Origin: JAJEAO01 sp963667635
Lineage (GTDB): Bacteria > Acidobacteriota > Vicinamibacteria > Marinacidobacterales > Marinacidobacteraceae
Direction of reading: 5' to 3'
DNA length: 64,000 nt
Assembly: GCA_965232015.1 (NCBI GenBank)
Contig: OZ246946.1
Span: 744,001-808,000 of the forward strand
Shown here one piece after another: positions 43,621 through 53,410 of the stretch. The notes beneath the pieces are model-generated. The model did no database searches. It was not told where the DNA came from and worked only from the letters and a program-made list of their open reading frames with translations. The translations under genes and the position numbers were made by a program. The stretch's first letter is position 1. Every line of letters begins with the position of its first letter.

Positions 43621-46600
43621 CTACCTCTGCCCGGGCGCGGAAGGCGGGTAGTCGTCCTCCCAGAAGCGGGCGGGGGCGGGGCGCTCCACCGGCCAGATCT
43701 GCGACATGTCCGCGGCGTCGTAGAGGTTGCCCCCGAGCATGATGTAGCGGACCGAGTTCGTGTTGCGGATGTCGGCGAGCGGGTCGGCGTCGAGGATCTG
43801 GATATCCGCCAGTTTCCCGGGGGTGAGCGTCCCGAGGTCCTCCGCGAGACCGATCGCCTCCGCCCCGAAGAGGGTGGCCGCGATGAGCGCCTCGTGCTCG
43901 GTGAGACCCCCGGACTGGAGCGCCCACAGTTCCCAGTGGGCGCCGAGCCCCTGGAGCTGCCCGTGGCTGCCCAGCGCACAGCGGCCGCCCGCCCGGATCA
44001 CCCGGGTGCAGCCTTCGGCGATCCCCTCGTGGACGTACTCCTCGGGGAGGAACCACTGTCCGCGCCGCCGCACCATGTTGTCGAGGATGGCGGCGGGGAT
44101 GAACCGGGCCAGCTTCTCGTCCGACACGACGTCCGTGTTCTGGAAGAAGAAGTTCTCGCTCCACGGACCGCCGTAGGCCACCAGGATCGTGGGGGTGTAG
44201 TAGGTCTCGGTCCGCGCCACATACTGCGCCACGTCGTCGTAGATGGGCACGATCGGGAGGCTGTGCTCATGGCCGGAGTAGCCGTCGGCCATCTGGGTCA
44301 GGTTCAGCTTGAGGTCGAGCGCCCCCTCGGTCGTCGGGGTCAGCTCGTGCTTCGCCGACGCGAGCGCCACCCACTGCCGCACGATGCGGTCCCCGACGAC
44401 GTACTGCTTGATCGTCATCGCGTCGTAGCCGTCCCGGCCGTAGCGCTTCAGGAACAGGTCGGCGGCTTCCTCGTCGTACACCCCCGAGCGCGAGAAGATC
44501 CCCGGGCCGGTGGCGTAGATCCGGGGGGCGAGGATGCGCCCGATCTCCTGGAGATCCCGGTAGGCGAAGACATCGGCGGTGGAGGTCTGGGGGTCGCGGG
44601 TGGTCGTGACCCCGTAGGCGAGATTCGCGAGGTGCTGGAACACCTGCCGCTGGTGGACCCCCCGCGGCGCCCACATGTGGGCGTGGGCGTCCACGTAGCC
44701 GGGCATCACCGTCTTCCCGGAGACGTCCACCACCCGGGCCCCCTCGGGGGCGTCGAGTGAGGTCCCGACCGCGGCGATCCGGTGCCCCTCGACGAGGAGG
44801 TCGCCGCCCCGGAGGATCTCCTCCCCGTCCATCGTCAGGATCTGGGAGGCGTTGCGGAGCAGGATCGAGCCTTCCGGCAGCGCCCGCGGCTCGGTCACGA
44901 CCGCCTCGAACGCCTCGGCGGCGGGAGCGTCGTCGTTGCCGGCGGAGGCGGCGTCCTTCCGGTACACGCGGTTGCCGAGCGACCAGACGAGCGCCGCTCC
45001 ATCCGACGCCCAGCTCAGGAAGTCTCCGCCTTCGGGGGCGACCTCATGGACCGGGACCGGCGTGTCGCCGCCGCCGACCCGGACCTCGAGCGTCCGGTTG
45101 CCGATGCTCGGCGTCGGAACGACGAAGTGCCGGTTCTGCAGCTCGAAGAGCGCGGCGCCCCCGTCGGGGGAGAGGATGATCTGGCTGGCGGCGGGCGGAT
45201 TCCGGCCGGCGCCGCGGCCGGTGATCTTGAGGTGGCTCCGCCGATCGGTCCCGTCGAGCCGGAGCGAGACGAGCCCCTCGCTCCCGACGGTCAGGAACAC
45301 CCGGTCGGGATCCTCGGTGAAGTGGGGGAAGCGCCCGTTCTCCGACGGCCCGATCACTTCGGCGTCTCCCCCCGCCGCCGGGATGACCAGCAGCTCGCTC
45401 AGTTCCGCGGGCCGCATCCCGCCGATCTCGCCCCGGGGCCCGTCGGGCCCGTAGAGGTCGGACGCGCCCTCCATCTCGCGGAGGAACGAGTAGAGGTGCT
45501 CCTTGACCGGGGCCCGGCGGAGCACGATCCGGTCTCCCGAGGGATGCCAGGTCGGCTCGGCGTAGAACGCCGGCTCGGTCGTGAGCGTCGTTCCGGTTCC
45601 GCCGCTCCCGCCGACAGCCTTGAGGTGGCCTCCGTCGCTCGACCAGGTGACGTAGGCGATCCGGGCGCCGTCGGGCGACCACGCCGGCATGAACTCGTCC
45701 TCGTCCGAGTCGGTGAGCCGGGTCGGCGTCCCGGCGGGGAGGTCCATCCGGTACAGGCGGCTGAACGCCGAGAAGACCAGCGCGGTCCCGTCCGGGGCGA
45801 TCCGCGGCCAACGGATGATGCGGGCGGTGACCTCGGGCCCGTCATCCACCCGCCGGGGGAAGTGGAGCCGGGGCGCGACCTCCGCCGCGATCTGCGCCTC
45901 GAACGGGATCTCGGTCATCGCCCCGGTGTCGAAGGCGATCCGCCGGATTCCTCCGTCAACGGTGGCGATCAGGGCGGCGCCGTCGGGGGTGAAGGCGTAG
46001 CCCGGCATGGTGTCGCGGCTCGCGCGCGACTCCTGGTCGTCGCGGGTGACCCCGGTGGCGAGCCAGCGCTCCTCGCCGGTGGCCAGCTCGCGCACCCGCA
46101 GCGCGGTCTCCGTCCGGTGGCGGGTGGCGTACACCAGATGGCGCCCGTCGGGGCTGAGCAGCGGCCGCATGGCGCTCCCGGGCGCGCTCGTGATCGTCGT
46201 CTCCTCGCCGGTCACCCGGTCGAACCGCACGATCTGCCAGATCGGGAACTGCGCGTTGTAGTTGAACGTGCCGCGGCGCTCGGCGAAGTAGATGTGGCGG
46301 CCATCGGGAGAGGCCACCGCGCCCAGGCGGTTCGGGGGCTGGGGGCCGCCGCCCGGCGTGGCCTCCGGAGGCGGCTCGCCGAGGCGCACCCCCGATCCCC
46401 CGTCGCGGTGGACGAGGAACACGCCCGCCGTGCGGTCCGGCGGCCGCGACCGCGAGACGAGGACGTACTCGCCATCCGGAGTCCAGCTCGGGGAGACCAT
46501 GAGCTGGGGACGGTCCCGGGTGGGCCCGTCCTCGGTGAGGGCGCGCGGTTCGCTGCCATCCGCCTGCGCGACCCACAGGTTCTCGACGCCGCTGCGGTCG

Positions 46601-46929
46601 CTCAGGAAGGCGATTTCGGTTCCGTCGGGCGACCAGACCGGCTGGCTCTCGAACGACATCCCGCCGACGATGCGGGTCGCGGTCCCGCCCTCGGTGGGCA
46701 GCGTGTAGAGGTCTCCCAGAAGATCGAAGACCAGGGTCCGGCCGTCGGGCGAGATATCGAGGGACATCCAGGTTCCCTCGGTGACCTGGAACGAGAGGGT
46801 TTCGGAGGGCGAGAGCGGCAGCCCCTCCTCCTTGTCCTCCGCCCCGTTCGCATCCTCGCTGTCCTGGGCGAGCGCCGCGGAAGGCAGAGCGAACGAGAAC
46901 CAGAGCGCGAGCAGCAGGCGGAATGTCAT
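43621..46929 (-). CDS. Exported TolB-like propeller fused to amidohydrolase
   Basis: A 1102-residue protein with a signal peptide (residues 1-22, ALPSAALAQ). Residues about 40-640 form TolB-like WD/PD40 repeats (SLDISPDGRTLVFDLLGDLY, PVWSPDGTEIAFLSDRSGVENLW). From about residue 690 an amidohydrolase domain follows, with H749-A-H751 in PGYVDAHAHMWAP as the metal-binding HxH, and APGKLADIQILDADPLADI at the C-terminus. Other metal ligands are scattered through the barrel. Fused proteins of this type are common in Acidobacteriota and Bacteroidota; likely substrates are peptides or amides, unproven. ATG 46929 follows GGGGAGG. It converges on the toxin gene with nine bases between. Confidence 0.9.
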   Translation of the reverse strand: MTFRLLLALWFSFALPSAALAQDSEDANGAEDKEEGLPLSPSETLSFQVTEGTWMSLDISPDGRTLVFDLLGDLYTLPTEGGTATRIVGGMSFESQPVWSPDGTEIAFLSDRSGVENLWVAQADGSEPRALTEDGPTRDRPQLMVSPSWTPDGEYVLVSRSRPPDRTAGVFLVHRDGGSGVRLGEPPPEATPGGGPQPPNRLGAVASPDGRHIYFAERRGTFNYNAQFPIWQIVRFDRVTGEETTITSAPGSAMRPLLSPDGRHLVYATRHRTETALRVRELATGEERWLATGVTRDDQESRASRDTMPGYAFTPDGAALIATVDGGIRRIAFDTGAMTEIPFEAQIAAEVAPRLHFPRRVDDGPEVTARIIRWPRIAPDGTALVFSAFSRLYRMDLPAGTPTRLTDSDEDEFMPAWSPDGARIAYVTWSSDGGHLKAVGGSGGTGTTLTTEPAFYAEPTWHPSGDRIVLRRAPVKEHLYSFLREMEGASDLYGPDGPRGEIGGMRPAELSELLVIPAAGGDAEVIGPSENGRFPHFTEDPDRVFLTVGSEGLVSLRLDGTDRRSHLKITGRGAGRNPPAASQIILSPDGGAALFELQNRHFVVPTPSIGNRTLEVRVGGGDTPVPVHEVAPEGGDFLSWASDGAALVWSLGNRVYRKDAASAGNDDAPAAEAFEAVVTEPRALPEGSILLRNASQILTMDGEEILRGGDLLVEGHRIAAVGTSLDAPEGARVVDVSGKTVMPGYVDAHAHMWAPRGVHQRQVFQHLANLAYGVTTTRDPQTSTADVFAYRDLQEIGRILAPRIYATGPGIFSRSGVYDEEAADLFLKRYGRDGYDAMTIKQYVVGDRIVRQWVALASAKHELTPTTEGALDLKLNLTQMADGYSGHEHSLPIVPIYDDVAQYVARTETYYTPTILVAYGGPWSENFFFQNTDVVSDEKLARFIPAAILDNMVRRRGQWFLPEEYVHEGIAEGCTRVIRAGGRCALGSHGQLQGLGAHWELWALQSGGLTEHEALIAATLFGAEAIGLAEDLGTLTPGKLADIQILDADPLADIRNTNSVRYIMLGGNLYDAADMSQIWPVERPAPARFWEDDYPPSAPGQR

Positions 46930-46970
46930 GGTGGGGGCCTCCCCGGAAGCACGAAACCGAAGCGGCGATT

Positions 46971-47948
46971 CTAGGAGGGCGGCCGCGGCGACGGCGAGCC
47001 GCCGAGTCCAGCGGGCGGGACCGACCGAATCGAGCGGAACCGCCAGATCCCGGCGAGCGCGCTCCCGACCAGAGAGTGCATCAGGCTCGACAGCGCGCTC
47101 GGCACCGCCACCAGCGGGCTGGTGAAGTTCTGCCCGGCGAGCACCACCCCCAGTCCCGAGTTCTGCATCCCGACCTCGATGGCCACCGTGCGGGCGGTCC
47201 GCTCGCCGCGGCCGAAGAGACGGCTCAGCGCGTAGCCGAGCCCGAACCCCCCGGCGTGGAGCCAGAACACGGCGATCAGCAGGGTCCCCCCCGATTCGAG
47301 GATCGCGCTCCGGCTGGCGCCGATGATCGAGGCGACGATCAGCGTGATGAGGACCACGGACAGGAACGGCCCGAATGGCAGGACGGCGGTGGTGAGACGG
47401 CGGAACGTGCGCTTCAGGAACAGCCCGGCGAGGACAGGGAACACGACGACCTGGAAGGTGCTCAGAAGCAGCCCCGCCGCCGGCACTTCGATGCGGCTCC
47501 CGGCGAGCCAGGCGGTCAGGAGCGGCGTCATCGCCACCGAGACCACCGTCGAGACCGCGGTCATGGAGACCGAGGCCGGGACGTCGGCGAGCGACAGGTA
47601 GGAGATCACGTTCGATGCGACGCCGCCGGGACAGCACGAGACCAGGATCAGCCCTGCCGCGAACTCGGCGGGGAGTCCCATCGCGGCCGCGACGACATAC
47701 CCGGTCGCGGGCATCACGCCGAACTGGAGGACCACCCCGAGGCCGATCGGCAGCGGGCGGCGCAGCACCCGCCGGAAGTCGTCCACCTCGAGCGTCAGCC
47801 CCATCCCGAGCATGATGAGCCCGAGCCCGACCGGGATGAGCGGGCCGCTGAACCAGGTGAACCAGCCGGGCCGGACGAGGGCGAGGACGCTCGCCGCGAG
47901 CACCCAGGCCGGGAATCCCAGCGTCCCGACGTTCAGGAGGCTATGCAA
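46971..47948 (-). CDS. Bile acid:sodium symporter (BASS) family transporter
   Basis: A 325-residue membrane protein with about eight to ten transmembrane helices. IMLGMGLTLEVDDFRRVLRRP (helix 2-3 region), LVSCCPGGVASNVISYLSLADVPASVSMTAVST and the later VFPVLAGLFLKRTF segment are typical of BASS proteins, which move organic acids with sodium. The actual substrate is unknown; homologues include pyruvate, pantoate and bile acid carriers. TTG at 47948 is chosen because GGGGAG lies eight bases before it and it starts just before the first helix. A repeat cluster lies immediately upstream. Confidence 0.85.
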   Translation of the reverse strand: MHSLLNVGTLGFPAWVLAASVLALVRPGWFTWFSGPLIPVGLGLIMLGMGLTLEVDDFRRVLRRPLPIGLGVVLQFGVMPATGYVVAAAMGLPAEFAAGLILVSCCPGGVASNVISYLSLADVPASVSMTAVSTVVSVAMTPLLTAWLAGSRIEVPAAGLLLSTFQVVVFPVLAGLFLKRTFRRLTTAVLPFGPFLSVVLITLIVASIIGASRSAILESGGTLLIAVFWLHAGGFGLGYALSRLFGRGERTARTVAIEVGMQNSGLGVVLAGQNFTSPLVAVPSALSSLMHSLVGSALAGIWRFRSIRSVPPAGLGGSPSPRPPS

Positions 47949-47983
47949 TCAGTGATCTCCCCGCCGGCGCGCCCTGCCGGCGC

Positions 47984-48131
47984 GCCGGACTCCAGTCCGG
48001 CAATTTGCAGCCGTTGCTGCGGCAGGGCGCCAGCAAGGCGTCGGCGCCGTGGAGCGCCGAAGGGGCTGGGCGCGGTGCTTTGAATTGCCGGACTGGAGTC
48101 CGGCGCGCCGGCAGGGGACTGGAGTCCGGCT
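47984..48131. repeat. Cluster of three palindromic repeats
   Basis: GCCGGACTCCAGTCCGGC is at 47984-48001, GCCGGACTGGAGTCCGGC at 48087-48104, and a GGACTGGAGTCCGGC copy at about 48116-48130, with GCCGGCGCGCCGGC-like strings around them. No gene is visible in 47949-48140. The cluster lies between the 3' end of the LVIVD-repeat gene and the 5' end of the transporter gene. Confidence 0.85.
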
Positions 48132-48140
48132 CGCCGGCGG

Positions 48141-50321
48141 TCACCGGTCCGCTGACGGCGAGCGGTCCTCTCGCGGGACGAGGCGCACCGCCCACAGGCC
48201 GCTGTTGAAGTCCGAGAAGAAGATGACGCCCTTGTGGGGCTGCGGGCCCCAGACGAAGGGGGCGTTGGGGATGAAGCCCTGGGGGTCGTCCGAATAGAAC
48301 TTCGCCACCTCGCGCCCCTGCCGGTAGAGATCCCCGACGAGCTCCCCGGAAACGTCCACCACCCGCAGCCCGCCGTTGAAGTAGGCGACGTACATCAAGT
48401 CTTCGTCATAATCGATCCAGAGGTTGTGAGGCCCGGCCTCGGGCACCCGGTAGCGGGCGATCTCGACCGGGCGGGACGGGTCGTCGAACTCGTTGATGTG
48501 GATGAACCCCATGGCGCGGGAGGGCATCCGCTCCTCCCACGAGATGATCGGGCCCGGGATCCGCGGGTTCACCGGGTGGGACTCGTCGCCGGTGACCACG
48601 TAGAAGCGGTCGGCGGAACGGCTCCGGAACGGCCACACCGCGTGGTTCCAGCCGGTGAGCTGGTAGAGCCGCCCCATCTCCACCGGGTTCCGCGGGGAGC
48701 CCCCCATCCCGCCACCGCCGACATCCACCACCACGAGGCCGTCGGTGTTCCCGGCCTGGAACGCGATCCCGTCGTGCACCCAGACGTCGTGGACGCTGCG
48801 CCCGGGACGAGGGTCCTCGAAGCGGGCCACCCGGAACGGGTTCGCCGGGTCCTCGGCGTTCACGACGTCCCAGCGGCTTCCGTTGTTGATCGCGTAGATG
48901 TGCCCCTCGTGGAAGAACACGTTGTGGACCCCGCCGGTCATCTCGTCGTCGAAGCGGGACAGGACCTCCGGATTCCTCGGGTCCGCCACGTCGAGGATCA
49001 CGAACCCGTTTCGTCGGTTCGACGCGCCCTCCCGCGTGATCACCGCGGTTCGGCCGTCGGCCGAGACCTTCACGTCGTTCACGGTGCGGGCGTCCACCTG
49101 GACTTCCGAGATGCGCCGCATGTCGGTCGGGTCGGTCACATCGAAGAAGAGCGCGTGGCCATCGGCGTTCCAGGTGCCCAGCGCGGCGTAGTCGCGACCA
49201 TCCACGCCCTCCCAGACCCACAGGTCCGAACTCGCCCGGTCGCGCACCGGAGCGTGCCCCACGAATTCGATCGCCATCCCGACATCGCGCGGGGTCACGG
49301 TGACCGCCATCTCGGCCCGGGCCGCCCCCGACCCCGCGGAGACCAGGTAGAGGCCGGGTTGCTCGGCGACGAAACGACCATCTCCGAGGACCTGCGCCGG
49401 CGCGCCCGCCCCCACCGTGTCGAAGCGGCTCGGGTCCGGGTGGGACTCGAGGGCGAACCGGACCGGAGCGTCTCCGACCACGGCCCCACCGGCAGAACCG
49501 GCGCCGGAGCCGTCGCTCACGACCGCGGCGAACCGCACGACGTCGCCGGTCCGAACCGCGCCCGCGAGCGGCTCCCCGGCGACGGTTGCGGTCAGGGAGA
49601 TCGAGCGCGCCGGGTTGGGGACGACCTTGATGCGCGCCTCGGTGGTGAGCTCGCCGAGCCGGGCGGTCACCGTCACCGTCCCCGGAGCGAGCGCCCGCAG
49701 GACTCCGGCGGCCTCGGCGAGGTAGGTGGGGGGACGCGGACGGTCATAGAAGGGATGCGCGTGGTAGGTCCCCTCGAACAGAGGCCCGAAAGCCGTGATG
49801 GCCGCCGTCTCTCCGGGCGAGACCGTGAGATCCGGACGCACATCCCGCGGCTCGGCCCCGATGTCTTCGGCGAGAACGCGGACCGGAAGGCTCGCTCCCA
49901 CCAGGATCCGGTCCGGGAGGTCGTCGAAGCGAAGCGAGGCGAGTTCCGACGGGAGCACCTTCACCGGGATCTCGACCCGGACTCCCGGATCGTCGGCGCG
50001 GGTGAATCCGGGGGTGGTCCCGGTCGCGGGCGCGAGCGCCACCAGCGTGTGGTTTCCGGCGCGGTGCGCGGTGACGATCCCGGTGTGGGACACGCTCAAG
50101 TCGGTCGGATCGAGGGAGAAGAAGAGAACCCGGGATCCGGAGTCGCCTCCGCTCAGGGTGGCGGTGATGGTGGCCGTCTGCCCGACGCGCAACTCGAGCG
50201 ACTCCGGCGCGACGGTCAGCTCCCGCTCCTGCGCGGCGCCGGCAGTGGGGAGCAGGAGGGCCACCACGGCCCCGACGAGCGGAAGGAGGGGATGGAGACG
50301 AAGACCGGCGCGAGACGACAT
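48141..50321 (-). CDS. Exported LVIVD-repeat protein with Ig-like domains
   Basis: A 726-residue protein with a signal peptide (residues about 10-30, ending TAGAAQ). The first half has Ig-like repeats (LTVAPESLELRVGQTATITATLSGGDSGSRVLFFS, LASLRFDDLPDRILVGASLPVRVLAEDIG) and the second half, from about residue 360, has LVIVD-type propeller repeats (VILDVADPRNPEVLSRFDDE, VVNAEDPANPFRVARFEDP, LVVVDVGGGG, RPVEIARYRVPEAGPHNLWID). Such proteins are exported to the cell surface or periplasm; their role is unknown. The opening residues after the signal carry no anchor motif. Confidence 0.85.
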   Translation of the reverse strand: MSSRAGLRLHPLLPLVGAVVALLLPTAGAAQERELTVAPESLELRVGQTATITATLSGGDSGSRVLFFSLDPTDLSVSHTGIVTAHRAGNHTLVALAPATGTTPGFTRADDPGVRVEIPVKVLPSELASLRFDDLPDRILVGASLPVRVLAEDIGAEPRDVRPDLTVSPGETAAITAFGPLFEGTYHAHPFYDRPRPPTYLAEAAGVLRALAPGTVTVTARLGELTTEARIKVVPNPARSISLTATVAGEPLAGAVRTGDVVRFAAVVSDGSGAGSAGGAVVGDAPVRFALESHPDPSRFDTVGAGAPAQVLGDGRFVAEQPGLYLVSAGSGAARAEMAVTVTPRDVGMAIEFVGHAPVRDRASSDLWVWEGVDGRDYAALGTWNADGHALFFDVTDPTDMRRISEVQVDARTVNDVKVSADGRTAVITREGASNRRNGFVILDVADPRNPEVLSRFDDEMTGGVHNVFFHEGHIYAINNGSRWDVVNAEDPANPFRVARFEDPRPGRSVHDVWVHDGIAFQAGNTDGLVVVDVGGGGMGGSPRNPVEMGRLYQLTGWNHAVWPFRSRSADRFYVVTGDESHPVNPRIPGPIISWEERMPSRAMGFIHINEFDDPSRPVEIARYRVPEAGPHNLWIDYDEDLMYVAYFNGGLRVVDVSGELVGDLYRQGREVAKFYSDDPQGFIPNAPFVWGPQPHKGVIFFSDFNSGLWAVRLVPREDRSPSADR

Positions 50322-50371
50322 GCGGCTATCTCATCACAGCGGCGCCCCGCCCGCCGGTGGAGGGGCCGGGC

Positions 50372-51835
50372 TCAGTCGGCTCCGGGCGGGGCGCCCCGCT
50401 CGATCTGCTCCTTCAGGGAGCGCACCGCGCGCAGAATGTCGGCGCCGGAGGCGAAATCGCGGGGCCGGAACCGTCCCTCCGAGCCGGAAAGCAGTCCCAG
50501 CCCGACCGCGAGCGCGACCACGTCGCGCTGCCGATGCCCCTGCGGGACATCCTCGAGCGCCACATCGGCGGCCTGCCGGAGGGCGGCGCGGTGGCGCCCC
50601 GGGTGAAGCGCCGCCAGCGCCGCGGCGAGCGACTCGGCGAGTTCCGCCCGGGTCACGTAATCGCGGGGCTTGAACGTGTTGTCGGGGAAGATGCGCATGT
50701 AGCCGGCGCCGACGGCCGCGAGGATCTGATCCGCCGCCCAGCTCCGCTCCAGATCCACGGCGATCACGATGCCGGGATCCCCGTTCGTCCCTCTCGCCCC
50801 GGCCTCGGGGATCCCCAGCTCCAGCGCGAGGGCGGCGGCGAGCTGCTCGCGGGTGCCTCGTTCGGTCTCGCGGATGCGGTTGAACCGCTCGGTGAGCCGG
50901 GTGTAGGCCAGTCGGTCGGAGAGCTCCCGGACGCTACCTTCGAGATCGGAGTGACTCGCCAGTTCGGGGCTCCCGCGAGCCTGATCCAGCCGGGCCAGGC
51001 TGTCGGTGAGGCGTCCGGCGTCGGCGAGGAGCCGGGCGGCGCCGATGGCCGAGGCGAGGGCGTCCCGCCGCGCGGCGTCCGGATCGTCGGCCACCTGCTC
51101 GAACCAGGCGAGGGCCTGCTCGCGATCCCCGGCGGCGGCCGCCGCCTCGGCGGCCTCGAACACGAGATCGCTGGACCCCGGGATGACTTCGAGCGCCGCC
51201 CGATAGGCCTCGACGACCGCGGCGGCGGATGAAGCCGCGCGGGCGCGGGTCAGGCGGCGGTCGGCGATCCGGCGCTCGAGGTTCGGGAGGACGGCGTTGA
51301 CGAGGGGGGAGTCCGGGGCGATTCCCTCGAGTCGGCGGAGTCTGAAGAACAGCTCGTCGTCGCCGCCGCCATCGAGCCGCACCAGCACGCTTCCGAGCGC
51401 GGCGAGCGCGCTCGCGGGGTCTCGTTCCAGGGCCGCCTCGAAGCGGGGCTCGGCGCGTTCGGGCCGCCCGTGACGCAGCTCGAGATAGCCGCCGGCGGCG
51501 AGAACGCCAGGATCATCCGGGGTCTCCGCCAGCAGGCCTTCGAGAAGCCCCGCGGCCTCGCGCAGGCGACCGGCCCGGAGCTCCTCCCATCCGGCGGCGA
51601 GGCGGTCGCGGGCGGCGGGCGGGAGGGCGCTCCCGTCGGGTTCCAGCTCCGCCGCGTACTCCCAGCCCGCGACCGGCATGGCCGGGATCTCGGGCAGCGG
51701 CTTCTCGGCGCACGCGGCCGCCAACCCGATGACGAGCGCCAGCCGCCGGGCCGACACCAAGCGCGGCGACCCCCCGCGAAGACGACGCTCCGCGCCGGGC
51801 GGGATCCTCACGGGCGCGAGTGTATCCGGGCGCAT
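50372..51835 (-). CDS. TPR-repeat lipoprotein with C-terminal S-layer-homology-like domain
   Basis: Up to 487 residues. A lipobox LVIGLAAAC sits about 35 residues from the ATG at 51835, so shorter starts (GTG at 51811, or GTG at 51757 directly before the hydrophobic segment) are likely and the start is uncertain. Residues about 85-330 hold tetratricopeptide-like helical repeats (GWEELRAGRLREAAGLLEGLLAETPDDPGVLAAGGYLELRHG). The last 150 residues carry two SLH-like motifs (MRIFPDNTFKPRDYVTRAELAESLAAAL and GLGLLSGSEGRFRPRDFASGADILRAV), suggesting attachment to cell-envelope polymer. It diverges from the thioredoxin-like gene, with 17 bases between starts. Confidence 0.78.
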   Translation of the reverse strand: MRPDTLAPVRIPPGAERRLRGGSPRLVSARRLALVIGLAAACAEKPLPEIPAMPVAGWEYAAELEPDGSALPPAARDRLAAGWEELRAGRLREAAGLLEGLLAETPDDPGVLAAGGYLELRHGRPERAEPRFEAALERDPASALAALGSVLVRLDGGGDDELFFRLRRLEGIAPDSPLVNAVLPNLERRIADRRLTRARAASSAAAVVEAYRAALEVIPGSSDLVFEAAEAAAAAGDREQALAWFEQVADDPDAARRDALASAIGAARLLADAGRLTDSLARLDQARGSPELASHSDLEGSVRELSDRLAYTRLTERFNRIRETERGTREQLAAALALELGIPEAGARGTNGDPGIVIAVDLERSWAADQILAAVGAGYMRIFPDNTFKPRDYVTRAELAESLAAALAALHPGRHRAALRQAADVALEDVPQGHRQRDVVALAVGLGLLSGSEGRFRPRDFASGADILRAVRSLKEQIERGAPPGAD

Positions 51836-51852
51836 TCCTTAGAATCCTCGCC

Positions 51853-52755
51853 ATGCGCCGCCTTGCCCTCACCTTCACCCTCTTCGCCATCGTCGGCGGG
51901 TCCACCGCCGCCGTGGCCCAGTCGCCTCTCGCCGACGCCGAGCGCCGCATCCTCGAACACGTCCGCGACACGCTGCAGCCGGGTGAGCGGCTGCTGCTCT
52001 CGGCGCTGGTGGAGCGGTTCCAGGCCCCCGAGGAGCAGCGCGCCCTCGACCGTTTGAACGACATCTTCTTCCGCACGCCGCTGTTCATCATGGAGTTCGA
52101 AGGACGGGAGGGCCGTTTGCCGACCCTCGCCGAGCTCGCCGGACAGTTCTCGCTATATGACGAATCGGCCGTGGACATCGTGCTGCGGATCATGGAGTCC
52201 GACCCGCGCGTGCCCCGCTTCCTCACCCGGGCGAACGACGGCAGCCTCGTCTCGATCGACCACGACCTGGTGCGCGCGGACGAGCGGTTCGCCACCGCCG
52301 TGACCCGCAGCCTGACCGGATGGGAGGGTCGGAGCCTGCCGGAGCTGGGCGGGGAACGGTTCGCCGGCGGCGACGCGATGGTGGCCGATCTCATGAACGA
52401 CGCCACCCTGGTTTACGTCTGGTTCACGAACTGCCCGCCCTGCGTCCAGATCTCTCCGGTCCTCGAGGAGCTCCAGCAGGATCTCGGGGACGAAGGTCTG
52501 ACGATCGTCGGTCTGAACGCTGACCGGGTGCTGAAGCTCCCCTACACCGACGCCGATCGGCAGGCCCACATCGAGAAGGGCGGGGTCGGGTTCGAAAACC
52601 TGCATCTGACCCCGGAGGACCGAGGGGAACTCGGGAACGTGAACATCTTTCCCACCCTGTTCCTCGCGAACCGGGAGGGCGAGATCGTGCGGCACTTCGT
52701 CAACTTCCAGCCGCGCGAGACGCTGGAGCCCGCGATCCGCACGCTGTTGCGCTGA
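51853..52755 (+). CDS. Exported thioredoxin-like (TlpA/DsbE-type) protein
   Basis: A 300-residue protein with a signal peptide (residues 1-24, ending AVAQ), then a 120-residue N-terminal region with no obvious homology, then a thioredoxin fold. C194-P-P-C197 in YVWFTNCPPCVQISPVLEEL is the redox pair, with a cis-proline segment in VNIFPTLFLANREG. This is a thiol oxidoreductase in the periplasm; TlpA-type proteins often help assemble cytochromes or other thiol proteins. TAGAAT at 51840-51845 ends seven bases before ATG 51853 and there is no ribosome binding site, so this mRNA is probably leaderless. Confidence 0.85.
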   Translation: MRRLALTFTLFAIVGGSTAAVAQSPLADAERRILEHVRDTLQPGERLLLSALVERFQAPEEQRALDRLNDIFFRTPLFIMEFEGREGRLPTLAELAGQFSLYDESAVDIVLRIMESDPRVPRFLTRANDGSLVSIDHDLVRADERFATAVTRSLTGWEGRSLPELGGERFAGGDAMVADLMNDATLVYVWFTNCPPCVQISPVLEELQQDLGDEGLTIVGLNADRVLKLPYTDADRQAHIEKGGVGFENLHLTPEDRGELGNVNIFPTLFLANREGEIVRHFVNFQPRETLEPAIRTLLR

Positions 52756-53410
52756 GCCGAAGGAAGCGTCCAGCCGGACCGGACTCCGGCGCGCGGGCGA
52801 CCGAGCGCCCCTCTCCGGTGCGTCTCCGACGCGATCGAGAGTCCGGCGCCGCCGGGGATCGGCAGGGCGATTTGCGACGGGGGGTACTTCCCCGGCGACG
52901 AGGGCGCGGAAGGGATCTGCGTGGCGCCGAGGAGCATCACCGTGGGCTGAAGAACCGGCGGCGAACGGCATGCCGCCAGGGCGCGGTCCGCGATCCGGTT
53001 CGGAGACCGACTCGCGGCCGCCGATTCCCGATGCAGGAGCGGCCCGGCCCGCCGAATCCGAATCTCCTGCGGGCCCGGCGACCGGGATCAGATGCTGAAG
53101 TTCCGGCGCCTCGCCGCGGCGTCCCTCCGCATGCCGACCTCACCTGAAATCGGACGACCGGAACCGGTCCTCGCTCGGGGGGCGCGATCCACCGGTTGGT
53201 TCGGCTCGGTCCCGGGCGCCTCGAGCGGAAGGCGATACTGGATCACGCGTCTGGTCGAATGGGTGAAGTGGGCGCCGTGAAAGATCGCGCCAGGCGCCGG
53301 AGTCACCGGTGGAGGAGACGGCGGTGTCGGCCCCCCCATCGGCCTTCCAACCGAGGGGCGCCGACGGGCCAACCGATCCGACCACGATGCGGGGCCGCGG
53401 TTGGGAGTCC
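52756..53410. other. 655-base region without a confident gene
   Basis: I find no convincing gene. Several short frames exist on both strands, including a minus-strand segment about 52800-52940 with a SSPGKYPPSQIALPIPGG stretch and one about 53090-53330 with FHGAHFTHSTRRVIQYRLPLEAP, which look like fragments of coding sequence without a good start. It may be a decayed gene or simply intergenic. A plus-strand frame at 53092-53280 that ends in TGA was tested as a selenoprotein and rejected. Confidence 0.35.

Noticed and set aside
53092..53280. Short plus-strand frame ending in TGA with a hairpin (CCGG-AGTCA-CCGG) downstream, considered as a third selenoprotein
   Set aside because: The loop lacks the leading GG, no cysteine partner lies near the TGA, the translation has no family similarity, and the extended frame would run into the adhesin gene.
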